From Varroa destructor (Eukaryota > Arthropoda > Arachnida > Mesostigmata > Varroidae), in assembly GCF_002443255.2 (NCBI RefSeq), contig NW_019211459.1:2360838-2424837 (forward strand): a DNA stretch of 64,000 bases. The letters run 5' to 3'. Each line of letters starts with the position of its first letter. Positions within the stretch are counted from its first letter, which is position 1. Under the pieces are notes generated by a model. It searched no databases. It worked only from the letters and a program-made list of their open reading frames with translations, and was not told where the DNA came from. A program made the position numbers and the translations under genes. Of the stretch, positions 14,190-26,106 are shown piece by piece.

Positions 14190-14203
14190 GTTGCCATGGC
14201 AAC
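14190..14203. promoter_or_regulatory. Perfect X-box (RFX-type) motif
   Basis: GTTGCCATGGCAAC is a 14-base perfect palindrome and the ideal two-half-site X-box bound by RFX winged-helix factors, which control ciliary genes in animals. It lies 1.3 kb upstream of the proposed first exon of the MAST-like kinase. The match is exact; function here is inference. Confidence 0.5.
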
Positions 14204-15507
14204 CGTATGTAAGAAATATGCTATCATGCTGATTCAAATTTCGGCTTTAGCAAAAATGAATAATAAGGAAATATAAATATTTTCAAGAAAGATAAAATAT
14301 CACTATATAGTTATCGACATTAATAGCTGCTTTTATGATTGCCATGCCGTTTTATAGGTATGTTAAAAAAAACCTAGATAAGTTTAGCAAGACATCCCAA
14401 TTACACTCCTAGTGAGGAAAAGTCCTTGATGCTAAAAGAGGTAACTCTGGAGGATTTGTTGATAAAAAAAAATGATTAAAAAAATGCTACGAATAATTTA
14501 AAAAAAAATATCTGACGAATCATTATTCAGTCAGTAACTTGTCTCGCCGACATTTCAGATATAATTTTGATAAGGTGAAGTTATTGTTGATTCGGCTAAA
14601 TTATGATTTGTTATGAAGCTGCGTTTAAACAACTTCGCTTACTATCAAATGCATATCTTAAGTTTGAGGCTCACATAAACGTTTTTTGCATTTCCGACTG
14701 TCTGATGATACAGTTTTCCGTAAGACTGCACGCGACTGCACAAAAACTTAGTAGCACACGTTAAAGAAGTATATTCATCCTTATAAGACAGCTTAGTTAC
14801 TCATTACCATTGAAGACTTAAGTGTCGATTCGATTTATATGTAGCTATATAGTAACCTTCACTCAGATATTTGAAAAAATGATTTTTTGACGAAGTGCTT
14901 TGTTCATAGAGATTCTGGCCACATCTAATGAACATTTTCCCGAACCTTCCATCTAAATTTGGGAAACATCGAACCAAGCAAGAATAAGATAAACTTGTCT
15001 AGGTATGAAATCGGCCGTACCCAGGCATACGGTTCGTTTCGTATTATTAAAAGGGGACGCCAGTTGCTATTTGAAGCAGTAATACGCATCAGTAATATTA
15101 CACATGAAAGTCTACACATTTGTATACCTAAGCGACGACTCATCATACGATTGTATTGTTATACGTCAACATGATTTCTTAGGGAACATATGTTAATGCA
15201 TTCTACTGCTTCACTGGGGACATTAACTGCTCCACTTCCGACTTTATTATCATTTGAAGTACTCAACGTCTCGTTCGGACCTTTCTTTGTACAGGCTGTT
15301 ATGATCGCCGACCGGCAAAAACAATGCTGTGAGTTTCGTGATAGGATTGAATCACCTAACTGTTGAATAGTAAACATTAGTTGGATGCTAGAAACAACGA
15401 TGGGCGGCGTGTTGTAGCCATTGTTCGGCGTCCGGATTTGTTTCTATATGAGTTATTGCCCTAATTCCAAAAATGAATTCGATCTAGTGACAGTGAAAAC
15501 CTCAGGT

Positions 15508-18500
15508 ATGGCTTCAGACTCTTGGATTCCGGATGGTGACTCCGACATAGAGTGAGTTAGATTTCACAAAAAAACCAAAGACAATTATCTTCGCCTTTAT
15601 ACGCTGTAGCCTATTGGGGAAAAAACAGCCGATTTTACTATAGCGTAGGCGTGAGTTAGAGTGGCACTGAATGTAGTGACGACAATAGTGAGGAGTGACT
15701 TTGAAGATGCAGGATTTGCGCAGTGGAAAACACGCTGTCGCCCTTAGTATTTAGATTGAACTTGTGAGCACTGCAGTACAAGCGACAATTCTGTTTTATT
15801 AATCTAAGATAATATGAATGTGGTCATCTATGATATTGCGTAAGGTTCATCGACGTTTTGGCAAAAACCACTACGCTAACGGTACGTAGAACCAGAAGGC
15901 ATATTAGTAGCTAAGTAAATGTTTCCAGTTTGCATTCGGCACTGCCGTTAAATATAGCTCCCAGCGGCTAGACTCTAGCTATTAAACGAGCTGGGTCTGC
16001 CTGTGGCCCCAAACACCTCCACTATTGTTTCACGGTGTTTCACGATCACGGTGGTTAAAATCAGTAACAAGAAAAAATTCCATTGTGGATGTCGATTTAT
16101 TTAGCATCAGGTCGTTTTTATATTTGCAATTATTTTTCTGCGTATGTGGTCTCATTTGAGATTTGCAGCGAAGAAATTGCCGATTTGATTCAGAGGAAAA
16201 CGTCGCCTAACATTTCAAAGGCTGCGATTTCGCGAATAGCTTGCGCCTGCGGTCGCGTTACCGCCGTCTTTCCAAGAATCGTCAACGTGTGCGCTACTCT
16301 GATCGAAAGTTGGTACGCGAAATATGTGGCTCTGGATGTCAACCGAGAGCCTCTCATGCACGTCTGTATACAACAGCTTATCTTCTGGGTACAGGACATA
16401 CACGAAAAATTGGCTCGAAAACAGTTAATGCATTTTGACCTGCAGGACATGTTCATATCAATGTTCGAACTTCAGGACATCTGTTTGTATGACAAGATGA
16501 ACTACCAAGTGGCTGAACTCTTCGGATCACATATTCAACGGATGTCTGTCAGTAACTATTTCTAATCTGTCAGAAAAGTACGGAAAAGACAAAAATACTG
16601 TCTTAATTAATAAGAGGTAGATGTGTCATGCTAATACTGATCAGTGTAATTATTTTTCGGATGTAATAATTCAGATAAATAAACATTTACTGAGAAAAGT
16701 TGTTATTGCGACCGTGACGTTGACAGCCATTCTGGACAATAGTACCGATAAAGTAACAAGTCATGCGCTTCAGTACCTAACATGATTATTGAAAGAGAGC
16801 TGAATAAATAGGATAGACTACTATGTGCTATGGTGATGAAACTTTTTCAACTGCTACTAAATCATCTTGCACGAATTAGTGGTTGAGTCTCATGAGTTTT
16901 ATCATGATACTTATACGGTAATTTTTGTCAGTTTTTGTCGGGTAGGATTTATTTTCTGTATTTGATTGTCCCGTTTTCGACTCAATGAAGGTGTTTTTGA
17001 CTTCACATACTCGACGGTGATTTGCGTAAACAGTTGTACTTCGCTGAAATTGGAGCTCAACTCTCGAAGCTGGCTTGCGTGGAACCGTGTGACTATATCC
17101 GTATAGGAGATGAAGCCTTGGGTCGAAGTATCAATAAGACGGACAATATACCCATAGTTTCAATACCCACCGTGGACCAATTAGAGGTACAATAGTTCAA
17201 TAGGCTGCTAAATACTTATGAAGAGCTTATAATTAATTAAAGGTTGCAATTTGCAACCACCTGTTGCAATGCAACAACCTATCACCTAAGGGTTTTAAAG
17301 CTGGCGTGGCCCTTATGATAGCAACAGTTTCTCAGGCACAATGGAAAAACAATGCGCGAGCGTTTAAATGCACAGGCTTAGTGAAACCGGCAATTTCTCC
17401 GTGAATTTTAAAAATGCTAAAACCATGGCAAAGCAAGAAATTCCCATACTGATTACGACGGATCGCTTTTTGAAAATTTGCCCGGATCTCATTTTCAGAC
17501 GGAGGGGTTTCTCGGGGCCGGGTCGTTTGGCGTAGTATACAGAGCTCGATATGTGCCAGGTAAGGTGTACCAACTGAGATCAATATAGCTAATTTTGCGG
17601 CATTAAGTGCGGCAAGATTACTGGAATAACGTTCCTAGTCGAGCATTGTTATTGTGTATTGCAGCAAATATGAAATGTACGGTGAAAATTGTGCCTGTAG
17701 AGTGTTTCAAGGCCACTGAACACGTCATCGCAGACCGACTTGTCGCATCAATAATCGATCATCCGTGTCTGATTACGATATACGCAATATTCAGCGTGGA
17801 AAATGCGTCCGTTTGTATCACGGAGTTCTTCAAAGGATCAGATCTGCAAAGAGGTTAGTATCCGTTATTGTTATTGTCGTGATTCGAACTACAGCTTGGC
17901 AAAGTGACAGCTGCGTGCAGTGATTCTCTGCTTTTTAAGGCGTTGGAAGATTATAATATTATATTATAATATATAACTGTAGTTATTATATATATTGTTA
18001 AATAATAATAGTAATAATTATTCTATAATACTATAATAACAATAATATAATAATAACAGTTATACATAAAAAATTCCTGAGCTAGGGAAGTATTGCAGAC
18101 TAATCCAATAAAAGTGCAGGCTCATTTTTCAAATGCTTGACTCCCTCCTCAGTCCCCTCCTGTGCACTTAATGCTGCAAGTGAAATTCAAACGCCGCCCT
18201 TTCATTTTTTGGCACCCGTCTCAAACGGTAAAGACATCTGTGCGGTGTGCAAGGATAACTTCTGTATAAAAGGAAGCTCTTGCACACCAATGTTTAGCAG
18301 TGTTAAAAGCTGGTTTGAGATGTCTCAAATGGCTGGGAATGAACTTTGCTGTGGACGACCACCCCAGTTCGACCCAGCTGAAAGACAGTGTGTAAATTGC
18401 AGAGGAAAAAAATTAGTTGTTTACGGTTAATAGTTGTCAATGAGCTATGCACAAAAAGTAACACTGGCTACCTTACGCACTGACCGAAGATAACATAAAC

Positions 18501-21500
18501 GATTATCCCTATTTCACAACATCCCGTCGTACATCATTACGACCGACTAATAGAACGGGCACGGATGGTTCAATGAAAAAAGACAGACTTATCGCTAACA
18601 GTGGGTGCTATTTGGGAGACACGTTTAGCAGGGTATATTTTACTGGCCATTTAAGAGGTTATTATGTTTTAACTGAATGATTCTTCCGTAACACAAGGGT
18701 TTCCTAGGCTGCTAAAGTTGATGTTAGCTGGGCAGATGATACTGCATAAATATATATAGTATATCAAAATCCCTTATTCTATTTGTGTGTCTAATGTGTC
18801 TTTCAAATGGAGGTAGTGGTCGAATCTACGCGAAACTTGCATGTGGAAGAGTGTCGTCTAGTATTTGCACAAATGGTAGCCGGTTTAATTCATATGCATT
18901 ACAATGGCATTATGCATCGTGATATTAAGGGAAGTAATACCCTCGTGTCGCCGGACGGACGCATAAAGCTAATTGACTTCGATACCAACAAGGTACCACT
19001 TGTCCTCAGTATTTTGCTCATGGCGTTGTAGCATTAGCAAGTCATGTGTAGTTTTACAGGATTTGTAAATGCTCGGCGTAGCTTGGACATATCGTTAGTG
19101 CGTGCAATAACTAAAAGCAGATTCTGGAAATTGTGCAGCCACTTATGCTCAGTGCACTCTAGAATATAATTGCATCAAATTATATCTGACCTTCTGAGCT
19201 TGAGGTAGTATTGTATTGAACCAATAATTTACTAATAGGCTCACGAGTGCCAATTACGCCAGGAGATGTGAGCAGCGAGACCCAGAATATGAAGTGACCA
19301 ACTCTACTTCCTTTAATATATTACATTGACGATCGGCTTAGAAGCATAGTATGAAGGGATTAATTTCCGGGAAGTTTTTCCAGCGAAAAACGTATGCATG
19401 AAAGCTTTTTTGGCTCAAATTTAGGAGATCTATCGAGTCGGAGGCGATTACTCCTTGGAGAGTTGTGAAATCAGTGCTAGTCCCTTGAAAATGGTAACAG
19501 CTGAGTGATAACACTACCAGTAAAAAATGTGGAGTTCGTCCTGAATGTCACCGTTTTCGAGACAAATTGAAAATACTGGGCAAGTAGTCGTCACGTCTAG
19601 TAATGAGCAGAGGAAGGGAATTGCAGGTTATCAGAAGGTGCTCTATTTCTATCTATAAGGTAAAAAAAAGCCCAAGATGTGCTTGACATATATGTTGTCT
19701 ATACGTCTTTGAGTGATTTAGATCTGTTTGGCGCATTACCCAGCACGTAAGATACCGTTGTTCTTTAAACGAACGGCCGCCGAGATGAATGACAAAGAGA
19801 AAGCAGGCACGTTGCCGTATATGGCCCCTGAGGTCATTCGTTGGAAAGCCTATGGCCGAGCTATGGATTGGTGGTCAATGGGGATTACACTTTATAAGCT
19901 ATTAATCGGTCGAGTTCCGTTCCATGCGAACAATACGGTCAAGCTTCGACAGGCGATTTGTATCAATGACGTTGTGTTTCCTGAGTTTAAGCCGGCACGC
20001 GCTGGGCGCGTCCGTCCTGCTATTGACATTGTACGGCAATTGCTCAAAAAGAAGCCAACAGAACGACTTGGATCGGGATTACAGGGATACGAGGTGGGAT
20101 GTGATGCTGTATAGTTCGGTGTGCTCATAATTTGTTATTGCATTTTCAACGCTAGTTTTAACAATGTTATGAGATGCATGTAATAAATGCATCCTTGTTG
20201 GATGCTTAACACTGTAAATGATCATCTAATCTTTGCCTGACCGATGCAAAACGAGAGCAATTCCTATAATTTTTGTTAGATAGTAGGTCCATGACAGAGC
20301 CTAAACTTCAGCGCCAGATATCTTACAATCACCTCGTCCTTCTACTAATTTGATCTGCTCAATACTGATGAAAACAGGACAATTGCATAATACTGGTTCA
20401 CTAAAGAAAATGACGGTGTTCTCTGCAGTTAGCGCAATCTACTGCACTTAATTTTGTGTCAGTTTGATTTTTCAGTTGAATGGAAGTATGTCCATTCACG
20501 TTCAAAAACGCTTTATATGCTTGCAGGAATTACTTCATCACCCCTTCCTATCGTGTGTAAACCTAGAAGAAGCATTTTACACGCCTAAAGAAGAATTGAA
20601 AGAAACATTTGCGGACTTGTCTGTAATGGAAACAGTGACAGAGCCGCCCGATTACGTTCGAGGTGGGGGTCCATACCTTCTAGAAGAGGCCGTGGAACGG
20701 TTATTTCAGAGGCATCTTAAACACACAATGAGCGAACCCCCTAAGAAGCAAACAGCTTATGTATACTCTGAAAAAGAAGCTACTATGCCTAAAGGAGATA
20801 AGATTCGAGAAGCTTTAGCTACGAAAAAAGTCCAGGCAACTGACGCGACTGTTCAAAATAAAACTACCGTTCCAGGTATCATGCGTTCACGTTCGACCAT
20901 AGTTAGAGGCGGGCGTCCAAAATGTATTCAAAAAGGAAGAAAAAAAAAGGATAGAGGAGGAAAAGTTAATGTAAACAAAGACAAAATCCATTCTGGAAAG
21001 GCTGCCCCTCAGAACAAGAATAACGAACCCGCAAAAAAAAAACATCTAATAAAAATCTCTGAACTAAAAGGTAGCGTGAACGAATCTATATTTCTAAGCA
21101 TACTGTTAATGGTTGAACCAAAAATAGTCATTCGCTAGTGAGAAGTAGCGCTAGTCAAATTGTACAAATACTACCGTGTTACAAAGAGGCTTGCACATAC
21201 GTATAGTATATATAGTCAGCAATCAGCCCGATGAATAGTACACGGTATTACATATTACGTACAAAATATCGTTACTTATGCGTTTATTAATAGATTTGGT
21301 GGGCCGAGCGACACCCCTGCACACTTTTATGTCAAACCGGATGCGAGAAATCTGCAGCAAGAAGGCAGCTCCCGAACTCATACGTTATGGAAAACTAATT
21401 CGAAAAATTACATGCAACGCTCCTAACCAGGTATTAGAGTTCAACAGGACAAGCTTTCTCGAGCAGCTGGAAGCGGAACGTCTCGATATTGTGCTACTTC

Positions 21501-23672
21501 GTACGCAGATCGGTCCTCTAGGATTCCGCCTGAAGGCTACAGCAAGTGAATCCGGCCAGGCTTTTTACGTAGTCACCCGAATTGATGATTCCGCAACTGT
21601 ACGTATGAGGCACTCTTTGATTTTATTTTAAAACCTATAGTTTATGAGGAACTTCATCTTATCAACGGTCTTTATCGTTACATCTAGGCTAACGTAAAAA
21701 AGTCAGGACAGGCGCATTATTATCAAATTCTATTTCATTGACGCACAACTCTAAAAATAAACTAACATTTTTGTTGCTGTATTTCCCTAAATATACGGTT
21801 ATGCAGTTGTGGTCTTGTCATTTATAATTAGTAGTTATAATATGTATATACAAATGTAGAAAGTTTTTTACGTTTGTTTTACATGTAGTAGAAGGTAAAA
21901 AAAAAGGTTGATGTACCACCATAAAAGATATAACCCTCATAATACTGTACCGCAGTGAGTCTTTTATAAAAAAAGAAAAAATATTATAGATATCTTCACT
22001 AAATAAATACATTTCTTGGAAAAACGGCGTTCTCATTCGCTTGCATGGCGGTCCTATTTAAGCCGGGACTTTTGACATTCAAGGAGTCCGGTTTAATTTC
22101 GAAAAAATAAGTTGGCTATATACAGCATGAGTGTTATCGCATGCCACATGTGGATCATATAAACATTAGATTTAATTTTTACCACGCCAGGTTTAATAAG
22201 GGCTAATATCACAAATTCTTTTTACTTAACTAGGAATTATAAATCTCAAAAGGAAAACCAGAAAGTAACATTTAGATTGACTTAAGCTTTTGCTGAAATA
22301 TCGTTAAACATGCATTTTCCAGTTAACCTAATAAAAGGATTTGAGCAGAAGTTTCTCTACTGAAATCTCAACTTCTCTAACAATCTGTTGCTCTACGCTT
22401 CATGGCGCGTGCATCCAAAACTATCCTTTAACAGAAATTTGGCTTATTGGAGGGCGATATCGTGCTTGCTGTAAACGGTATGACCATTATCGACCAGACG
22501 CCTTCGGCCGTAGCGACAATGCTGGCAAATATTCAGCAAAGGCCTGTACCTGATGAAACCATTTTTACCGTACTTGCCTCAGGTGCCTTCAGGTTATTCC
22601 AGAGCTGGATTAACTTCCGGATGATACTCAACTATTTCAAGAAAATCAGTGTTAACATTCCGTCTAGAAAAAATTTGTAGGTGACTTTGGGCCTTTTTTT
22701 AGATTAAACGCACACGTACCTTATTAGGGATATGCCTGGCTTTCCTTGCAAGCTTGAATGGTTAAAATAGAATATGTTGTTAAATAACCGATAATAATAG
22801 CCGTGAAACACTTAATACCAACATTACTTAAGATTTTTATTTGGATTTACTCAATTCAATTCAATGGAGCAATTGATTTCCTCGTAAAGCTTTTTGCCAA
22901 GTCGTTATTTAGTTGTGGTAAAGGGCTCCTGTCACTCGTTTTGGTATAACTAAAACGACAACCACTAACGTTTTTTGGGGGGTGAAGTGCTGGCGGTGGG
23001 CCATGTAGCCCGCTGGTCACCTTGGAGCGGTCGTATTTTGACAGCAAGCACGAATGCTTTGTCCCGGTGCACCTCCTACTGGAAACAGGTGCACCCTGGG
23101 CTTCAAAGGCGGGAGTATATTCCGGCGATATCCTACTAACGGTTAATGGACTTCCCACAAAGGATTTTACGAATGAAACATTACACCAGTGAGTACAATG
23201 TTTTTATCGTTATTTCTTTTGAGAATCCAATGACCCACGTAAAAATATAATGAAAATGTTTAAATACCTAGAATTAATCAGTTTAAGGTGTAGATGTTTT
23301 GCCAGCCCATGCTTAACATAATTAAAAAGCTTGCTAGAATTCTGTATAACGAGCCAAAAGGAGACATCGCTTCCTAAAAATGCACGTATGAAAATAGAGG
23401 AAAATAAAATAAGAAAATAATAGAAACGAAAAAAATCTTATAGAACCGATTTGGCAACACTCTGTTGCAGTTTGTGTACTTTAAATCCTAACATATATGT
23501 CGTCATGGTGTTCTACCGTTATTATCAAACGCTGATAAAGCTCACTAAACGAGTGGGGCATTTCTCGAGTCCTTGGCATTGTCCCTATATCTTGTTTGAG
23601 GCGCAAGCGACCTATAATGGATCGGCTACTGCGAATATACGACGCAGACAGCGGCGCAGACGTACTGCATGA
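15508..23672 (+). CDS. Divergent MAST-family serine/threonine kinase with tandem PDZ domains
   Basis: Proposed exons are 15508-15551, 16169-16547, 17034-17186, 17499-17559, 17665-17853, 18817-18992, 19722-20093, 20527-21070, 21294-21598, 22435-22592, 23009-23188 and 23471-23672. Phases agree throughout and give 920 residues. An acidic N-terminus leads into a helical region like the MAST DUF1908 domain. The kinase domain follows, with loop GAGSFGVVYRA, lysine in TVKIV, catalytic MHRDIKGSN, DFD in place of DFG, activation segment ending AGTLPYMAPEV, then DWWSMGITLY and ERLGSG as in AGC/MAST kinases. The position of the alpha-C glutamate appears to be aspartate. A basic Lys-rich linker precedes PDZ1 (exons 9-10; GFRLKA, LLEGDIVLAVNG) and PDZ2 (exons 11-12; GVYSGDILLTVNG). 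MAST kinases associate with microtubules and PTEN-type partners and normally carry one PDZ. Kinase exon joins are strong. Exon 1, the exon 10/11 junction and the C-terminus are less sure. This may be a derived paralogue or a reduced-activity kinase. Confidence 0.83.
17940..18070. repeat. AT-rich low-complexity tract
   Basis: About 130 bases made almost only of TAT, TAA and AAT triplets, in the intron between the lysine-bearing exon and the HRD exon of the MAST-like kinase. Confidence 0.85.
18153..18391 (+). CDS. Candidate cysteine-rich cassette exon of the MAST-like kinase
   Basis: This open stretch lies inside the kinase intron 17854-18816. It begins after a pyrimidine-rich acceptor (CTCCCTCCTCAG) in the phase left by the exon ending at 17853. 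It can end at a GTAAAT donor in phase 0, which fits an alternative acceptor at 18812 of the next exon. It would encode about 80 residues with paired cysteines: ICAVC, DNFC, GSSC, then ELCCG and RQC. The spacing could bind metal but matches no domain I know. The kinase aligns to MAST proteins without gaps when this stretch is skipped, so it is not constitutive if it is an exon at all. It could also be a transposon fragment. Confidence 0.25.
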
Positions 23673-24373
23673 AGACCCAATCATTAGGCCTGTCGTTTAC
23701 TACGGCACGCACCGTCAGAACGTCGAGCGTCAACGACGAAGTCGTCACGAAGGAAGTGAGCCTGTGCATTCACCATCTCTTGACGATAATAATGACAATT
23801 TACCTGAGAGGAGCAAAGCATGTGAGAGGAGTGAAGTGCAAGATTCCTCAGCAAGTGAAGCTGGTTCAAACCGAACCGATGCACTATCAGCTCAGTACCC
23901 AACGAAACAGACCAACAGGTATGTTCCCCGACAAGAACCGAAAGGTCACTGGCTGCCAGCACGTAACAACCCCAAACGGCAATAAAATTAGTGGACGTAA
24001 ACCAAAGCGCCGGGAGGATGATTAATCTGGATGCGAATCAAAAGCCAGTAGTGCTAACGTTAGTGGAAATGTCGCAGGAGATGCCCGACAGACCGCTAGG
24101 CAGCGACGAAAGTATAGTTGTCTATGTATGTGGTACTATGGGTCGCCTTTCGAAGTTCGATTTATGAAATGACAAATCGGTAAGGTGGCCGTATCCATTG
24201 CTAATAAAGCGATAATAGGTGAAAAAACCTGCGAACTCGCTAGTCAACGCGGGTCTTCTGTAGAGTTCTTCTTCTCCATAAAACCCTAGCTAATACCTTC
24301 GTACGTACTTCAATGTGGCGACGTGACAGCTTATTCGAATGTCGGTTGACTGCTGTTGAAACATAGTTTAATC
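23673..24373. other. 3' flank of the MAST-like kinase
   Basis: Two further plus-strand frames stay open past the proposed stop at 23670-23672, to 23985 and 24025. Their translations are hydrophilic and rich in Ser, Arg and Asn, with no domain I recognise. They may be 3' UTR or alternative C-terminal exons. Beyond 24025 I see nothing until the satellite begins. Confidence 0.4.
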
Positions 24374-25880
24374 AGTGCGTGTGCGTCTGTGAGTGCGTGT
24401 ACGCACCCACGTACACGCGCACATAGACGCACTCATACTCACACGCTCACACGCACACGCGCACACTCGCACACTCACTCGCGTACACTCGCACATTCAT
24501 ACACGCACACTCACTCGCACATTCATAGACGTACACACACGCTCGCGCACACACACACACACACACACGCTCGCGCACAGACACACACACACACACGCTC
24601 GCGCACACACACACACACACACACGCTCGCGCACAGACACACACACACACGCTCGCGCACAGACACACACACACACGCTCGCGCACAGACACACAGCTCG
24701 CGCACAGACACACAGCTCGCGCACAGACACACACACACACTCGCGCACAGACACACACACACACGCTCGCGACAGACACACACACACACACGCTCGCGCA
24801 CAGACACACACACACACGCTCGCGCGCAGACACACGCATGCACGCACACACACACGCACGCACAACCCGCTCGGACACTCAGACGCACTTATTCACACTC
24901 GGACACTCAGACGCATTTATTCACACTCGGACACTCAGACGCACTTATTCACACTCGGACACTCAGACGCACTTATTCACACTCGGACACTCAGACGCAC
25001 TTATTCACACTCGCACACTCAGACGCACTTATTCACACTCATTCACACTCGCACACTCATTCACACTCGCACACTCATTCATACACGCAAACACGCACAC
25101 TCATTCATACACGCAAACACGCACACTCATTCATACACGCAAACACGCACACTCATTCATACACGCAAACACGCACACTCATTCATACACGCAAACACGC
25201 ACACTCATTCATACACGCAAACACGCACACTCATTCATACACGCAAACACGCACACTCATTCATACACGCAAACACGCACACTCATTCATACACGCAAAC
25301 ACGCACACTCATTCATACACGCAAACACGCACACTCATTCATACACGCAAACACGCACACTCATTCATACACGCAAACACGCACACTCATTCATACACGC
25401 AAACACGCACACTCATTCATACACGCAAACACGCACACTCATTCATACACGCAAACACGCACACTCGCGCACTGATACATGACCACTCCCGGACTCGCGC
25501 ACTCATACACGCCTACTCGCGGACTCGCGCACTGATAAACGCACACTCGCGCACTCATATACGCACGCTCGTGCACTCATATACGCACACTCGCGCACTC
25601 ATATACGCACACTCGCGCACTCATATACGCACACTCGCGCACTCATATACGCACACTCGCACAAACGCGCATCCACACTCGCACAAACGCGCATCCACAC
25701 TCGCACAAACGCGCATCCACACTCGCACAAACGCGCATCCACACTCGCACAAACGCGCATCCGCACTCGCGCAACCGCGCATCCGCACTCGCGCAAACGC
25801 GCATCCGCACTCGCACACACGCGCATCCGCACTTCACAAACGCGCATCCGCACTCGCACATACGCGCACACACACGCGCT
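24374..25880. repeat. Compound AC-rich satellite (22-, 26- and 28-bp units plus CA microsatellites)
   Basis: About 1.5 kb is built almost entirely of alternating purine-pyrimidine AC/GC sequence on the plus strand. It opens with a short GT-rich stretch (24374-24400) that flips to AC-rich. Sub-blocks run in order: (CA)n segments split by GCTCGCGCAC (about 24535-24840); six 28-bp units containing CACTCAGACGCAC (24870-25037); fifteen 26-bp units containing CACTCATTCATACACGC (25071-25460); several 22-bp units containing GCGCACTCATATACGC (about 25540-25652); and about nine 22-bp units containing CACAAACGCGCATCC (25653-25850). All units share an ACACTC core, which suggests a common origin. Long open frames across it, up to 514 codons of His/Thr/Arg/Ser, are products of the repeat and are not a gene. 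Confidence 0.97.
25071..25460. repeat. 26-bp tandem array, 15 copies
   Basis: Fifteen copies of a 26-bp unit run head to tail, and I see no differences between copies by eye. The spacing is exact: 390 bases are 15 times 26. This is the most uniform part of the compound satellite and points to recent expansion or homogenisation. Confidence 0.95.
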
Positions 25881-26062
25881 ACGCCCTCGTTCATAATTAA
25901 TTCTATTCAGTCTTAAGTTGCTTCTAATTTATTATATACGAAATATGGCGAATGAATTCGGTGGTAATCTAAGAAGGCCACAGAAGATTCGTGCGAGATG
26001 TCCCAAATGTTTAATTTGACCTTCCAGACCTTTAAAGAACCTCATGTGTATTGTGAGCAAAA

Positions 26063-26106
26063 GAGGTTTAACCAGAACTTCAAAACTGAAGTTTTGGTTA
26101 AACCTC
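26063..26106. repeat. 19-bp inverted repeat, 6-base loop
   Basis: The arms are 26063-26081 (GAGGTTTAACCAGAACTTC) and 26088-26106, separated by AAAACT. Eighteen of 19 positions pair, and the odd one would be a G-U wobble in a plus-strand transcript. No repeat boundaries are visible around it. Confidence 0.85.

Larger units (their letters stand above)
9287..15507. other. Intergenic region between CTDNEP1 and the MAST-like kinase
   Basis: I see no gene. Contents are a (TA)n tract at 9847-9873, AT-rich unique sequence, and an X-box motif at 14190-14203. The longest open frame (10502-10879, minus, 125 codons) has a Ser/Asn-rich translation with no recognisable domain and no splice-site support. 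Confidence 0.5.

Noticed and set aside
25071..25460. Regular 26-bp repeats considered as a CRISPR-like array
   Set aside because: The units are directly adjacent with no unique spacers, and the window is animal nuclear DNA.
24356..25900. A 514-codon His/Thr/Arg/Ser ORF and several overlapping ORFs on both strands
   Set aside because: They are by-products of AC-rich tandem repeats that lack stop codons in every frame; there is no non-repeat coding sequence or domain.
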